From: Agrostemma githago
Taxonomy: Eukaryota > Streptophyta > Magnoliopsida > Caryophyllales > Caryophyllaceae
DNA length: 64,000 nt
NCBI GenBank assembly: GCA_958450325.1
Contig: OY288244.1
Span: 36,455,424-36,519,423 of the forward strand
Reading direction: 5' to 3'
Shown: positions 46,868-58,300 of the stretch, one piece after another
Numbering within the stretch: the stretch's first letter is position 1
Layout of the letters: each line of letters begins with the position of its first letter
The notes under the pieces: model-generated
Told to the model about the DNA's origin: nothing
What the model saw: the letters and a program-made list of their open reading frames with translations, nothing else
Databases searched by the model: none
Made by a program: the position numbers and the translations under genes

Positions 46868-47090
46868 CTCCCTCCCCCCACATTGAAGTTCCCACTTTGA
46901 CTTGGCACATGGATTAAGAAATGGATAGTGAAAGATGGTAAATTATTTAGTGGGGTTCAAGATGTTAAATCACAAAAAGTAACCAATAGGAAGAGAGTAT
47001 GATGGATGAATAAGGAAAGTTTTGAAGTGGGAAAATCTTAGTGAAGTTTCCTTTTAAGGAAAGTGGGAAGATCTTAGTGGGGGGAGGGAG
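46868..47090. mobile_element. Stowaway-type MITE, 223 bp, copy 2 of a pair
   Basis: The ends CTCCCTCCCCCCACATTGAA and GTGGGGGGAGGGAG are flanked by TA at 46866-46867 and 47091-47092. It is inverted relative to the copy at 45133-45354, 1.5 kb away, with the IRE1 exons between them. Confidence 0.9.
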
Positions 47091-47435
47091 TATTATATTT
47101 GTATCGATTGTCTCTGAAGATGTCTAAAATCCAATGGAAGGAAAATCGTTCATACCAACATTGTGATGTCGATAAGAAGATCGTCTAGCTACATGAAACT
47201 CCAACCTAATTAACAGAAATGCCATCAAGTTCCAACTTAGCTAACAGAAATGCCATCAAATTCCAACTTAATCAACCCAGAAACCATCAAATTCCAAATG
47301 AATAATAACACGACACAGATATGAGTAGATAAGACAACATCACAATCCTAAGCGAAATCCTTAAATTATACTGTATTATCTTAGGAAGTCGACAGACTGA
47401 TGGAAGATTCACAGTTTAAGCTTATGCTCGAGCAA

Positions 47436-47613
47436 AATACCCCTTACGGCCCATTTTGGCGAAACCTACACCGCCTAGCCAGCCTACAGCTTTTCTCTAC
47501 TTTCAGGCTAAACATGTTGGCTGACATAAGACTTGAAGAAATGAGATCACTTGTGAAGGGACTGTTTCTCACAGGGGAACGCATTATGGTGGAAATTAGA
47601 CCAAGATTTAATA
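47436..47613 (+). pseudogene. Cytochrome P450 fragment (CYP81-like), opposite strand
   Basis: P450s of this group are ER-bound monooxygenases of specialised metabolism. The plus strand encodes TPYGPFWRNLHRLASLQLFS, TFRLNMLADIRLEEMRSLVK and RIMVEIRPRF, the helix C region with the W-R-x-x-R/H motif through the start of the next helix. It is about 60 of some 500 residues, without heme or oxygen-binding motifs. It is the only recognised fragment lying against the Helitron direction. Confidence 0.75.
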
Positions 47614-48210
47614 CACAGAAGTTGTTCCCAAATGAATCCGCGTCCTACGCATGCAAACCAAAGAGTAATTAACCAAAATACAAGTTTATACCAAGTTGTA
47701 AGAACTTAATCTATCGAAAATGCAGTACATGTAAACGATTAACTGTATTCGAATTGTGAGAAACAGGTTTCTTACGGAACTTCGTAATATTCGCTCAGAA
47801 AAATGATTTGATCGGTAACAAGTGAGAAACATCAAATGGCTTACAAAATCGAGTGTGACATATCTCATTTCAAGTTTGGTCGGCAAGAATAAAGTAGTGC
47901 TTTCCCTAAGAGCACAACTTGCCTTGCACAACCGCACCGTCATCAGAAATAACATCATTTTCACCATCCTCGTCCTGCAAACAATAGCACGATAGGTAGT
48001 TACATAGAGAATGTAATTACAGCAACTGATACTAAGAAAACTTAACAAAACAAGAAGTTGAGCGGCCAATATCATAAGTCCTAAGAGCAATATTAAGATC
48101 ATTAAAGAGGGTTTCGATTTCTTTTTCTTCTTTGCTCTTCTCAAGTAGTGAATTGTTCACCGGAGAAATGACACATGCTCCTGACTTGTTCCCATTTGTT
48201 CGAAGTATCC
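47614..48210 (-). other. Exon-like fragments, unrecognised
   Basis: On the minus strand near 47900-47980 a GCAG-bounded stretch reads DEDGENDVISDDGAVVQGKL, and near 48060-48140 another reads EEKEIETLFNDLNIALRTYD. Both have coding-like composition in a frame different from the long frame 47686-48144. The family is unknown. Confidence 0.4.
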
Positions 48211-48213
48211 AGA

Positions 48214-48625
48214 CCTATAAACAAAGGCCACAATGAAAAAGTCGGTTCCGAAACGCGACACTACGACACCAAATAAATGGGAATGACCCAAACTTATAAC
48301 CAAAGGCCACAATGAAAAAATTGGTTTCGAGACGCGACGCTACGACACAAAACAAATGGAAACGATCCAGACTTATATCCAAAGGCCACAATGAAAAAAT
48401 CGGTTCCGAAACGCGACGCTACGACACCAAACAAACGGAAACGATCCAGACTTATAACCAAAGGCTACAATGAAAAAGTCGGTTCCGAAACGCGACGCTA
48501 CGACACCAAACAAATGGAAACGATCCGGACTTATAACCAAAGGTCACAATGAAAAAGTCGGTTCCGAAACGCGACGCTACGACACCAAACAAATGGAAAC
48601 GATCCAGACTTATAACCAAATGCTA
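48214..48625. repeat. 79-bp tandem repeat array, about five units
   Basis: GGTTCC(T)GAAACGCGACGCTAC starts recur at 48243, 48323, 48402, 48481 and 48560, giving a 79-80 bp period. Units include ACCAAACAAATGGAAACGAT and CCACAATGAAAAAGTCGG. The array is followed by flank shared with 43300-43410. The open frame 48470-48658 just reads through it. Confidence 0.93.
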
Positions 48626-48834
48626 CAATCGAAGCAAACAAATCAAGATCAATATTAATCGAAAGCTACAAACAAATGGAAACAATCCAGGAGAACCTAA
48701 AATATAACCAAAGGCCACAATGAAAAAATGGTAATTGCTAGGACTCACCAGGAATCAGAAGGAACGCAGAAGAGGGACCCATCGAAGAGCAAAATCAATC
48801 AAACCCGCAGAACCTCCCAAACTCAGCAGAAATC

Positions 48835-49135
48835 GGAAATCGGAAATGATCGAACTCTGAAAACAACCAAACCCAAAAAAATGGCAAAAATCAGAAATCG
48901 ATAATGATCGAAATCTGAAAACAACCAAACCCCAAAAAATGGCAAAAATCAGAAATCGATAATGATCGAAAACTGAAAACAACCAAACCCAAAAAAATTA
49001 GACTACAAATAAATTGGACTTACCAGAAATCGAAAAGGACGTAGAAGAGATATCGAAATTTGAAAACACCAAACCCTAGAAAATGGCAGAAATCAGAAAT
49101 CGATAATGATCGAAAACTGAAAACAACCAAACCAA
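48835..49135. repeat. About 61-bp tandem repeat near the Helitron 5' end
   Basis: AATCAGAAATCGATAATGAT, then CGAAAACTGAAAACAACCAAAC and AAAAAATGGCA recur at about 48835, 48890, 48950 and again at 49085, the last within a larger duplicated block (with GGACTACAAA and CCAGAAATCGAAAAGGACG). Minus-strand frames here are repeat read-through. Confidence 0.82.
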
Positions 49136-49339
49136 AAAAATCGGACTACAAAGAAATTGGACACGCCAGAAGTCGAAAAGGACGCAGAAGAGGAACGCAG
49201 GAGAGAAGTAGAGGAGACGAAATGCAGGAGGGAAAATTAGGGGAAGAGGAAGCCAGAGGAGGAAGAAGTAGGGGAGGCAGAGCAGCACGTGAAGAGGGCG
49301 TGATGCTACTGTTCATAAGGGAATAGTAGTAGGGGGTTT

Positions 49340-49378
49340 TGAAACTTCTTACATTTATAAGATTTATACATTTATAGA
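49340..49378 (-). repeat. Helitron 5' terminus (TC start)
   Basis: The minus strand begins TCTATAAATGTATAAATC, followed by TTATAAATGTAAGAAG, with ATAAATGTA repeated. LTR sequence resumes at 49379 (TTCTTTTCCGCTGCC), matching 55983 onward in LTR2. Confidence 0.85.
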
Positions 49379-52300
49379 TTCTTTTCCGCTGCCTTTCATT
49401 TATATCCACCGCTTCAACCTTTTGGTTAACTCCCCACTTTCCTGATCTGCTCTCCCCTGTCACCTCTTCATTCATCCTTACCAAAACTGCTTCTTACCTT
49501 CCTCCTCGTCCTCCTCTTTTTCCCTTTTTGATGCTCGCTGCTGTTGTCATCTCACTGGACTGCCGCATCTGCTGCTGCGTTTTTCCTTCTTGTTCTTCGA
49601 CTTTCCTTCCTCCTCCCCTGTTTTTCCTCTCCGTTAAATCTTTTTCTGCCGCCAGCTGCAAAACGTTGCTGCAGTTGTTGGCTGTGCGGGTACTGCGGGA
49701 CTGTCGTCCTTCGATCCGGACTCATCGAGGTAGTCTTCTTCTTCTTTTTTTCTTTTTCTCTTCTGCGTTGGCGCGTCCCCATTTCTGCTGCTGCTGGTCT
49801 TTGCTTCTGTTCTTGCTCCCGTTGCATCCTTTTGCTGCTACTGCCATGGCTGTTGTGTACTTGCTGCTGCGTTTTATTGTTGATGCTGCTACTGTGCTGC
49901 TTTGTTGTCGTGCGTGCTGCTGTTACTCGTTCGGGTCGTTTTGGTTTGTGTCTCTTTTCTTTTCTTCGTTTTCCTTTCTTCGTTTATGCTGCTCGCTGCT
50001 GTTCGTCGTTGTTCTATTGATGGGTTTCTGCTGCTGTGTTTGTCGGTCAGTCATTCTTACAGTTTTCGCTTTCGGGTTGTTGTGTGATACTCATTTTCAT
50101 GCTTTTTGTTGCTATTTCTGCTGCTGTCCTCTGCCTGTGGTCGTCTCGATCTTGTGTCGTTGCTGTGTTGTTCTTCCTTCTCATTCTTCTTCTTCTTCTT
50201 CCTTTCTTTTATTTCTCATGTTTTCATTTGCTGTTCGGTTGTCGATTTCCATCCCTTGTTCTGTTCTGTTCGTGACCATGCTGCTGCTGTTGTCTTCTCT
50301 TTCTGTTTCCATTTGTTTTGTGTCTGTCGATTTTCAAAATTCCTCATTCGTTTTTCCTTTTCTTTCATCCTTTCCTCTATTGTCTTTCTCGATTTTTCTG
50401 TTCGATACCGCATTCCTGTAGCTGCTGCCGTTTTCCTTGTCCCTATGTCTTCTCGTCCCGGGTTGAATATCGATTGATTCCATTCCATTCGTGTTGGTTT
50501 AGATTTCCTCATTATTTGGGTTTATCATATTACCCAAATCCAACCCATTATCTCATTCTTTTGCTTTGTCGACTCAATTTCTTTTTCATGAAGCCTACTT
50601 AGAAGACTAAACGGTTCTACAACTTGGAGCTTAAAGACGACATTTCTATTGATTTGAACCTTGGGTTGACCAAGAAGGATGAGTACGAGTTCGTTTCGGT
50701 TGTTGAGTTAAGGTAACTTTAGGACGTTACTCGATTTTATATCGTATGTTTGAGTAGTAGCATGTAGTAAATATTTTAACTTCAATTTCTAATTTAGCTA
50801 TTTATTGTTGCTAATAATTTTATTTTAAATTGTGTACCTTATAAATATTTTACGAGCTTTCGATATCGTTTTATAAATCGTTTGTAATTTAATTATTTAC
50901 GATCGTTATAATATTTTGTTGGTTATCGTGACACTAGTAACTAAATAATAAATTCATATTTTCTTCATATTTTCTTCATATTTCGTTAATTTATAATTTT
51001 AACTCAAAATCTTATTTTTATATTTTAATCAAAATTTGTATACTCGTTTAATAAATTAATTTCGTTTTACGACTTATTAGTCGATTTTGTTTTAAACATT
51101 TTTAGTCGAGACTATTTTCCCTAATAATTTCTCATTTGTCTACGATTGATCATGTTTAGTAAAATCAGTATTATTTATTGATAAAATCTATTTGCTAAAA
51201 CTAATATGAAAGGTTTATAAAATCTCGTTTAATTTATAAAACTCGTTGAGTCAATTAATATTGATATCGTTTTTCTTAAAACGTCTCTTTTCTAATATTT
51301 ATTGTTTTAACCCAATTTTCTAATTATTTATAAAATACTATATATTGACTTATTATATTTTATTTATATTTTGAGTAATGAATTTAGACATATATTAAAG
51401 TTACGATAACGACGATAATAAATAAATGTTAATTTCGTCAGAAATGCTATTTTTATAAATTCAACTTATTTTATCAACTTACGAATTTTCTATAACAATA
51501 TTTCTAATTTTAGTAAATTTCTAAAATTAGTAAGTTTATATTTATAGAAAGTTTCTTTTTTATATATAAAATATTTATTCCTTTTATCCTCATATTATTT
51601 ATATTGATTATATCTTTTGTATATCGATAATGGTTTGTTTTTTAGTTATGGAATAAAGACAAGTGTGGGGTTAGAGTAATATAATCTGGGGTTTACAGTT
51701 TTGCCATCAACTATAAGGCTAGTGTATCAGGAATCGGTACATCGATTGTTGAACCGGGTGACAGGTATCCCGGGAGTTGTGTACATTTTGACCTTAAGCT
51801 TAGGCCTCGCAGTAAGTCGCCGTCATAAGTTGAACTGAGTGACAGGTAATCCCAGAAGGGATGTGCATTGTCTTAAACTAAGGCCACGGATTTATAAGTC
51901 GCCGTCCTATTATGGTTGAGTAGCCTAGTTAGAGACCAAAGTTTGATTTGTTTGAACTAAGTTCTTGAAGCTAGTTTTTAGTATCCTCCCCGTAAAAGTC
52001 TAACCTTCTACACTAAATATTTCCATAACGCCGTTTTGAATATTTTTATTATTATCGATATTTTTTGATTTGCAGGTTAGCAAATATTTGAAGTTTTCTT
52101 CTGAAAACTTGTTCTGATTTTATTGTTTCAATATTTTAAGTTTTCTCCGAAAGCTTATTTTTATTATATTATTTAATGTTTTTCCATTTTTAATTATTTT
52201 GATATAGTAATACTATTATTTTTCCTTATGATATAATTTGGCTGGGAGAACGTCCGAGTTACTACCCACTAACGTGGCTATTATGTTTATAACATGACAG

Positions 52301-52545
52301 GTATTTGCTGTTGGGTTTTGGGTGTGAGCTAGCGAGTAGCGTGGATCCTACTCTTTCTCTATTCATGTAATTTACGGATTTGTATAACTCGTTTGGAGAA
52401 TTTTCTATTTAGCCCTTTTGTAAAAAGTGCCCTTTGTATTGACTTACCATTTCTTTTAATAAGATATAGTTTGTCAGTGTGTTTTTAATCGCAACTCTAC
52501 AGTGTTTCCGCCACTGTATTGCGTTAGATTTTCTAGAAGATTACA
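49379..52545 (+). repeat. LTR1 of the plus-strand LARD, second part
   Basis: It continues LTR1 after the Helitron and aligns with 55983-59140 of LTR2 to the end GATTACA. The first kilobase is rich in TGC, CTG and TTC, giving long but low-complexity frames. The rest is AT-rich, with the terminal sequence CTACAGTGTTTCCGCCACTG conserved in all LTRs of this family. Confidence 0.92.
49500..50480 (+). repeat. TGC/TTC-rich low-complexity stretch in LTR1
   Basis: Clustered CTGCTG, TTCTTC and TCCTCC words make all three plus frames open for long distances (up to 297 codons, Cys/Ser/Phe/Leu-rich). The matching stretch in LTR2 (56100-57085) has indels that switch frame, so no single protein is preserved. 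I do not regard it as a gene. Confidence 0.7.
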
Positions 52546-52547
52546 GT

Positions 52548-52559
52548 TGGTATCAGAGC
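52548..52559 (+). other. Primer binding site of the plus-strand LARD
   Basis: TGGTATCAGAGC lies two bases after the LTR1 end GATTACA and is of the initiator tRNA-Met type. Confidence 0.92.
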
Positions 52560-55344
52560 ATTGTTGCTCCCGACTCTTACACCTGATTCTTAGAAAAATA
52601 TCAGTAAATGATTTGAACATTAAAAGAATATTAGTGAGAGATGGGTAGAAACCAAAATAAGGACTTAATTGTTAGGTTTATATGTTCTTGTAACTCAATG
52701 ATTATCGTTGAATATTTGTTGCTTTTGTTGGAAGAGAATGAATGAACAAGATATTTATATGATACTGCTCCAGATCGGTACAAGACCTGCTTAGAACTCT
52801 CAACACCTGCTGACTTGAGTGGACAACTTGGTACTCCAAGAAAGATGTCAATGGTGACTTTTCAGCTCCGGTTCGGTTTGCTTAAGCTACAGGCCAGATG
52901 ACCAAGAGTAGATCCATGTTCCATGATGTTTCAGTAGATCCAGATGGAGTGACCCAAGACTTGTGGGCTCGTTTCTCTACAAGAAGATGAATTAATCTAT
53001 TTAGTTTCCACGTGAACTCTGGAGGCCCGAAGATTCTCCTCTGGTTCAAGAACTTAGTAATATAGGATCATCGATTATTTTCTTCCTTCCTCTACCTCTT
53101 CTTATTCTTCTCTTTTATTTTCTCATCTTCATTCCCTTGGTGAATCCTTACTCTGTTCTTCTATTCTACCATCTTCCTCTTGAGATTCTTTAGTTAGCCC
53201 GAATTCTGTCTTACTGAACCCCGAGTTATAGATGTTTGAGGATTAATAAACCCTTGTTACCTGGTTTGAGGATTGTGAGTCTACCCTACCTTTTTAGCAA
53301 GTAAGAAATTCTTGAGGATTGATTTGAATGGTAAATTGTTGCTAGATGGAATCATGATGATACCTTAGACACTGAACTTTGGGTTATTGGTTACTTTGAT
53401 TATTTTGGAGTACTTAGAGTTGAATATATTTTGGAGTAGTAAGAGTATGTCATATTTGATGGATACCTAGTACCTAACCTAGAATCAAACTAAGTGTAAC
53501 TGATAATACTACTTTGGGATTCTTACCTGATGCTTATTTGATGGATGCATCGCGAATATTCGGGATTATAGAGTATTGTTTAAGTGTTAGCCTCAGTATT
53601 GTGGCACCATTGAAGGTTTCCATTAATATCGTTAGAAATTTTGGTTGACATAGATTACCCCGTGTTCCTTAAGGATTAGATCGTTCATCGTTGTTTAAGG
53701 TTGTAACCTATGAACTTTGGAGTTGAGTTATCTAAACTTGGATGAATTATTCTTAACCTTGAAGAAGAGAAATATCTTGCACAATCATAATTTGGGTTTA
53801 TTGTGTTGTTTTGAGGAATACTGTAATGCTGATCATCTTATTGGGACTTTCAGGTTAGAACACTTTGACCAGCAAGATTGTGCCTTCGTTGAGTTAATAA
53901 ATATTTTGTTGATTTCGCTGATACAAAATGAAATTTGATGGAATTTTTAGAAACCTTAGCCCAATGATGCGTTTGAAGATGTGAGTGTTTACGCCTTTAC
54001 CTATAGGTTTGAGCATGTTCGAGGATTTATTGTACTTTTCCCAACTTTTGTACTTGTGGTATTATAAATATGTTGGTGACCATTTTGAGGATTCTGTGCC
54101 CTGGAATTCTTATATTGATGGATCTTGTTAGTGTTCCTTACTCGAGGAATTTTGGGGTATACCTCGAGTTCAAACCTTTTGAGTATAGGAGCAGTTATCG
54201 TTACAAGTTTGGGTATGTTGATAATCGTTTGAATCTTAATTATGGGTTTGATTCTAAAGCAATTGTGGATTATCGTGTCGTTTGAACGATTGGATAATCA
54301 CGTAAGACATTTTTGTAGATTGTGACTGAGTGGTACCACCTAGCGCCTATTATTGGACTTAACGTATTTGAGTCGTACCGAAAATCTCGAGATGGTTAAC
54401 TTCTTCTATATTTCCTTGAGAGCTCTGGTTGACTCTCAATTTCGTTCCTCCCGTTAGCTTTTCTTAAATCCTGCTACTTCTTCTTCGGCCAATCCCTTTG
54501 ACTTCATTATCGGGTTTGAAAACTTTTGTTTCGATTTGTCTTTGACCTTGACTCCATTTATCCGTTTTCCTTTTTTCCCGAACCTTTGTTACGAAAAGTT
54601 GGACTAATTTAAAATTTTGGGTTATCATGAAATTTTAACATTTTGAGTTATAAATTTCAAAACTTTGTATTTCGTTTTCGTTTTATTTTTGGTCCCGTTT
54701 AAAAAGGGTCTAAATAATTAATTTCAAGGTATTTCGAAATTGTTTAAAATTTTAACTTTGATTTTCAGGTGATCGAGATTTTATGAAAACTTTCTTAATT
54801 GCCAATATTTTGATTTCTATAAAGTTATTATGTAAAACGATTTAATATTTTTGAAAAACTTTGTTTGTCTAAATTATTGTTTTATTGTCGCTAGACATTA
54901 AATCTGTTATTGAAATTGTTTGTCGACTCATTCGATTCTTACTTACTAACTACAAAACTTTATTTCTCAAATTTTTCTCTGGTCTTAAAACAAAATATTG
55001 TCGAAATTCTTAATCAAAACATTTTATTATTGCTCTGAAAATATTTGGGTACTCTCCCCCTCGAGTTCATTTACAAATATTATCTATCGTCATTATTTTA
55101 TCAAATAATTTTTAACTTGCGATTTTATTAATTTAAAAGATTTTAAACGTTGGGAACCAAGCCCAAATTATTTTGAAACAAATTTTGTCCTCGATTTGGA
55201 TTTCATATCACGTTTGAAGTCGTAAAATTTTGAAAACCAAGATTGTGATGCGAGTTAAGCATTCTCATTTTGTTCAAATGATATAACCTTCTTTTCCAAT
55301 TCTATTATTATGTTTTTGTTAGTTTCGAGGACGAAACTTCTTTT

Positions 55345-55356
55345 AGTGGAAAAGAT
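55345..55356 (+). other. Polypurine tract of the plus-strand LARD
   Basis: AGTGGAAAAGAT lies immediately before LTR2 (TGTAGCACCCC). GTTTCGAGGACGAAAC lies 8 bases upstream, as in the minus-strand array. Confidence 0.82.
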
Positions 55357-58300
55357 TGTAGCACCCCTGATTTTATATTTTAAATAAATTTAAAATTATT
55401 TTTGTATTTTTACTTTTACTATTTAATTCGTAATTCTTAAAGTTATTATTAAATGAATTTATCGTTTAATCGTTTCAAACCCCTAAAATTCTATTTGTCT
55501 CGGAAACTCTCCTTATATTTAAAAGTATATTTCTGTTTCGATACATTTAATTTAATTCTTATCGAAAGTCTATTTCGATGATTTAAATTCTAAATTTTAT
55601 TTATTTATTTATATTAAGCTCGAATTTCTATTTTCGACTCGAAGTTCATTTATATTAAGTTTTGTCAAAATATTTATTACATTTCTTCGAGAAATCAATT
55701 TAATTCACTTTATCGAAGATTTATTATTTATCGGAAAATGCTATTTTATCGTCTAATTATTTATTTCACTAAGATCCGTTTTCCTCTCGAATACTTTATT
55801 TACTCATTTTATTTGACGATCCGATTATTTATTAATTTTATAACTCGTTTTAACCCGATTCGGGGGTCAATCAACTTATCGTTACGGAATTCGTTTAATT
55901 CGTGTTTCCTAGCCGATTCATTTACTTAATCCTTTCCTTTCCCACTTGTTTAACGTTTCCCCTGGCCTGTCATATTTTTTAATTCTTTTCCCCTGCCTTT
56001 CATTTATATCCACCGCTTCAACATTTTGGTTAAGTCTCCACTTTCCTGATCTGCTCTCCCCTGTCACCTCTTCATTCATCCTTACCAAAACTGCTTCATA
56101 CCTTCCTTCTCGTCCTCCTCTTTTTCCCTTTTTGATGCTCGCTGCTGTTGTCATCTCACTCGACTGCCGCATCTGTTGCTGCGTTTTTCCTTCTTGTTCT
56201 TCGACTTTCCTTCCTCCTCCCCTGTTTTTCCTCTCCGTTTAATCTGTTTCTGCCGCCAGCTGCAAAACGTTGCTGCAGTTGTTGGCTGTGCGGGTACTGC
56301 GGGACTGTCGTCCTTCGATCCGGACTCATCGAGGTAGTCCTCTTTTTTTTCTTTTTCTCTTCTGCGTTGGTGCGTCCCCATTTCTGCTGCTGCTGGTCTT
56401 TGCTTCTGTCCTTGCTCCCGTTGCATCATTTTGCTGCTACTGAAATGGCTGTTGTGTACTTGCTACTGCATTTTATTGTTGATGCTGCAACTGTGCTGCT
56501 TTGTTGTCGTGCGTGCTGCTGTTACTCGTTCGGGTCGTTTTGGTTCGTGTCCCTTTTCTTTTCTTCGTTTTCCGTTCTTCATTTATGCTGCTCGCTGCTA
56601 TTCGTCGTTGTTCTATTGATGGGTTTCTGCTGCTGTGTTTGTCGGTCAGTCATTCTTACGGTTTTTGCTTTCGGGTTGTTGTGTGATACTCATTTTCATG
56701 CTTTTTGTTGCTATTTCTGCTGCTGTCCTCTGCTTGTGGTCGTCTCGACCTTGTGTCGTTGCTGTGTTGTTCTTCCTTCTCATTCTTCTTCTTCTTCTTC
56801 TTCTTCCTTTCCTTTCTTTCTCATGTTTTCATTTGTTGTTCGGTTGTCGATTTCCATCCCTTGTCCTGTTCTGTTCGTGACCATGCTGCTGCTGTTGTCC
56901 TCTCTTTCTCTTTCTATTTGTTTTGTGTCTGTCGATTTTCTAAATTCCTCATTTGTTTTTCCTTTTCTTTCATCCTTTCCTCTATTGTCTTTCTCGATTT
57001 TTCTGTTCGATACCGCATTCCTGTAGCTGCTGTCGTTTTCCTTGTCCCTATGTCTCCTCGTCCCGGGTTGAATATCGATTGATTCCATTCCATTCGTGTT
57101 GGTTTAGATTTCCTCATTATTTGGGTTTATCATATTACCCGAATCCAACCCATTATCTCATTCTTTTGCTTTGTCGACTCAATTTCTTTTTCGTGAATCC
57201 TACTTAGAAGACTAGACGGTTCTACAACTTGGAGCTTAAAGACGACATTTCTACTGATTTGAAGCTTGGGTTGACCAAGATGGATGAGTACGAGTTCGTT
57301 TCAGTTGTCAACTTAAGGTAACTTTAGGACGTTACTCGATTTTATACAGTATGTCTGAGTAGTAGTATGTAGTAAATATTTTAACTTCAATTTCTAATTT
57401 AGCTATTTATTATTGCTGATAATTTTATTTTAAATTGTGTACCTTATAAATATTTTACGAGCTTTCGATATCGTTTTATAAATCGTTTGTAATTTAATTA
57501 TTTACGATCGTTATAATATTTTGTTGGTTATCGTGACACTAGTAACTAAATAATAAATTCATATTTTCTTCATATTTTGTTAATTTATAATTTTAACTCA
57601 AAATCTTATTTTTATATTTTAATCAAAATTTGTATACTCGTTCAATAAATTAATTTTGTTTTACAACTTATTAGTCGATTTTGTTTTAAATACATTTTTA
57701 GTCGAGACTCTTTTCCCTAATAATTTCTCATTTGACTACGATTGATCATTTTTAGTAAAATCAGTATTATTTATTGATAAAATCTATTTGCTAAAACTAA
57801 TCTGAAAGCTTTATAAAATCTCGTTTAATTTATAAAACTCGTTGAGTCAATTAATATTGATATCGTTTTTCTTAAAACGTCCCTTTTCTAATATTTATTG
57901 TTTTAACCCAATTTTCTAATTATTTATAAAATACTATATATTGACTTATTATAATTTATTTATATTTTGAATAACGAATTTAGACATATATTAAAGTTAC
58001 GATAACGGTGATATTAAATAAATGTTAATTTCGTCATAAATGCTATTTTTATAAATTTCACTTATTTTAATAACTTATGAATTTTCTATAACAATATTTC
58101 TAATTTTAGTAAATTTCTAAAATTAGTAAGTTTCTATTTATAGAAAGTTTCTTTTTTATATATAAAATATTTATTCCTTTTATCCTCATATTATTTATAT
58201 TGATTATATCTTTTGTATATCGATAATGGTTTGTTTTTGAGTTATGGAATAAAGACAAGTGTGGGGTTAGAGTAATATAATCTGGGGTTTACAGTTTTCC

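Larger units (their letters stand above)
26940..49378 (-). mobile_element. Non-autonomous Helitron, 22,439 bp, with multiple captured gene fragments
   Basis: Boundaries come from the undisturbed sister LTR: the empty site is between 55982 (A) and 55983 (T). On the minus strand the insert begins TCTATAAATG (49378 downward) and ends GAACTAG (to 26940), between A and T. These are the canonical Helitron rules (5' TC, 3' CTRR, A/T target, no target duplication), and a GC-rich degenerate inverted repeat lies just before the CTAG. It carries fragments of at least six host genes; five of the recognised ones lie in the Helitron's own direction. No Rep (HUH) or helicase motifs are recognisable, so mobilisation would have needed an autonomous relative. 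Such a length is large but within the range known for plant gene-capturing Helitrons. Confidence 0.9.
52546..55356 (+). other. LARD interior, complete, non-coding (2811 bp)
   Basis: It runs from PBS to PPT with no gag or pol similarity. The short frames 53717-53938 and 54070-54285 are not recognisable and are not kept in the other interior copies. It corresponds to the interiors at 59141-60205 and, reversed, 1-2730 and 6223-8547. Confidence 0.82.

Noticed and set aside
48214..48625. CRISPR-like array
   Set aside because: Units are directly contiguous 79-bp copies without unique spacers, in a plant Helitron.
48470..49288. Small frames across the Helitron repeats (e.g. 48470-48658, 48755-48982, 49060-49326)
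   Set aside because: Read-through of the 79-bp and ~61-bp tandem units without conserved domain content.
49528..50421. 297-codon open frame on the plus strand
   Set aside because: Low-complexity Cys/Ser/Phe/Leu product of TGC/TTC-rich LTR sequence; the sister LTR keeps a long frame only by switching frames at indels.
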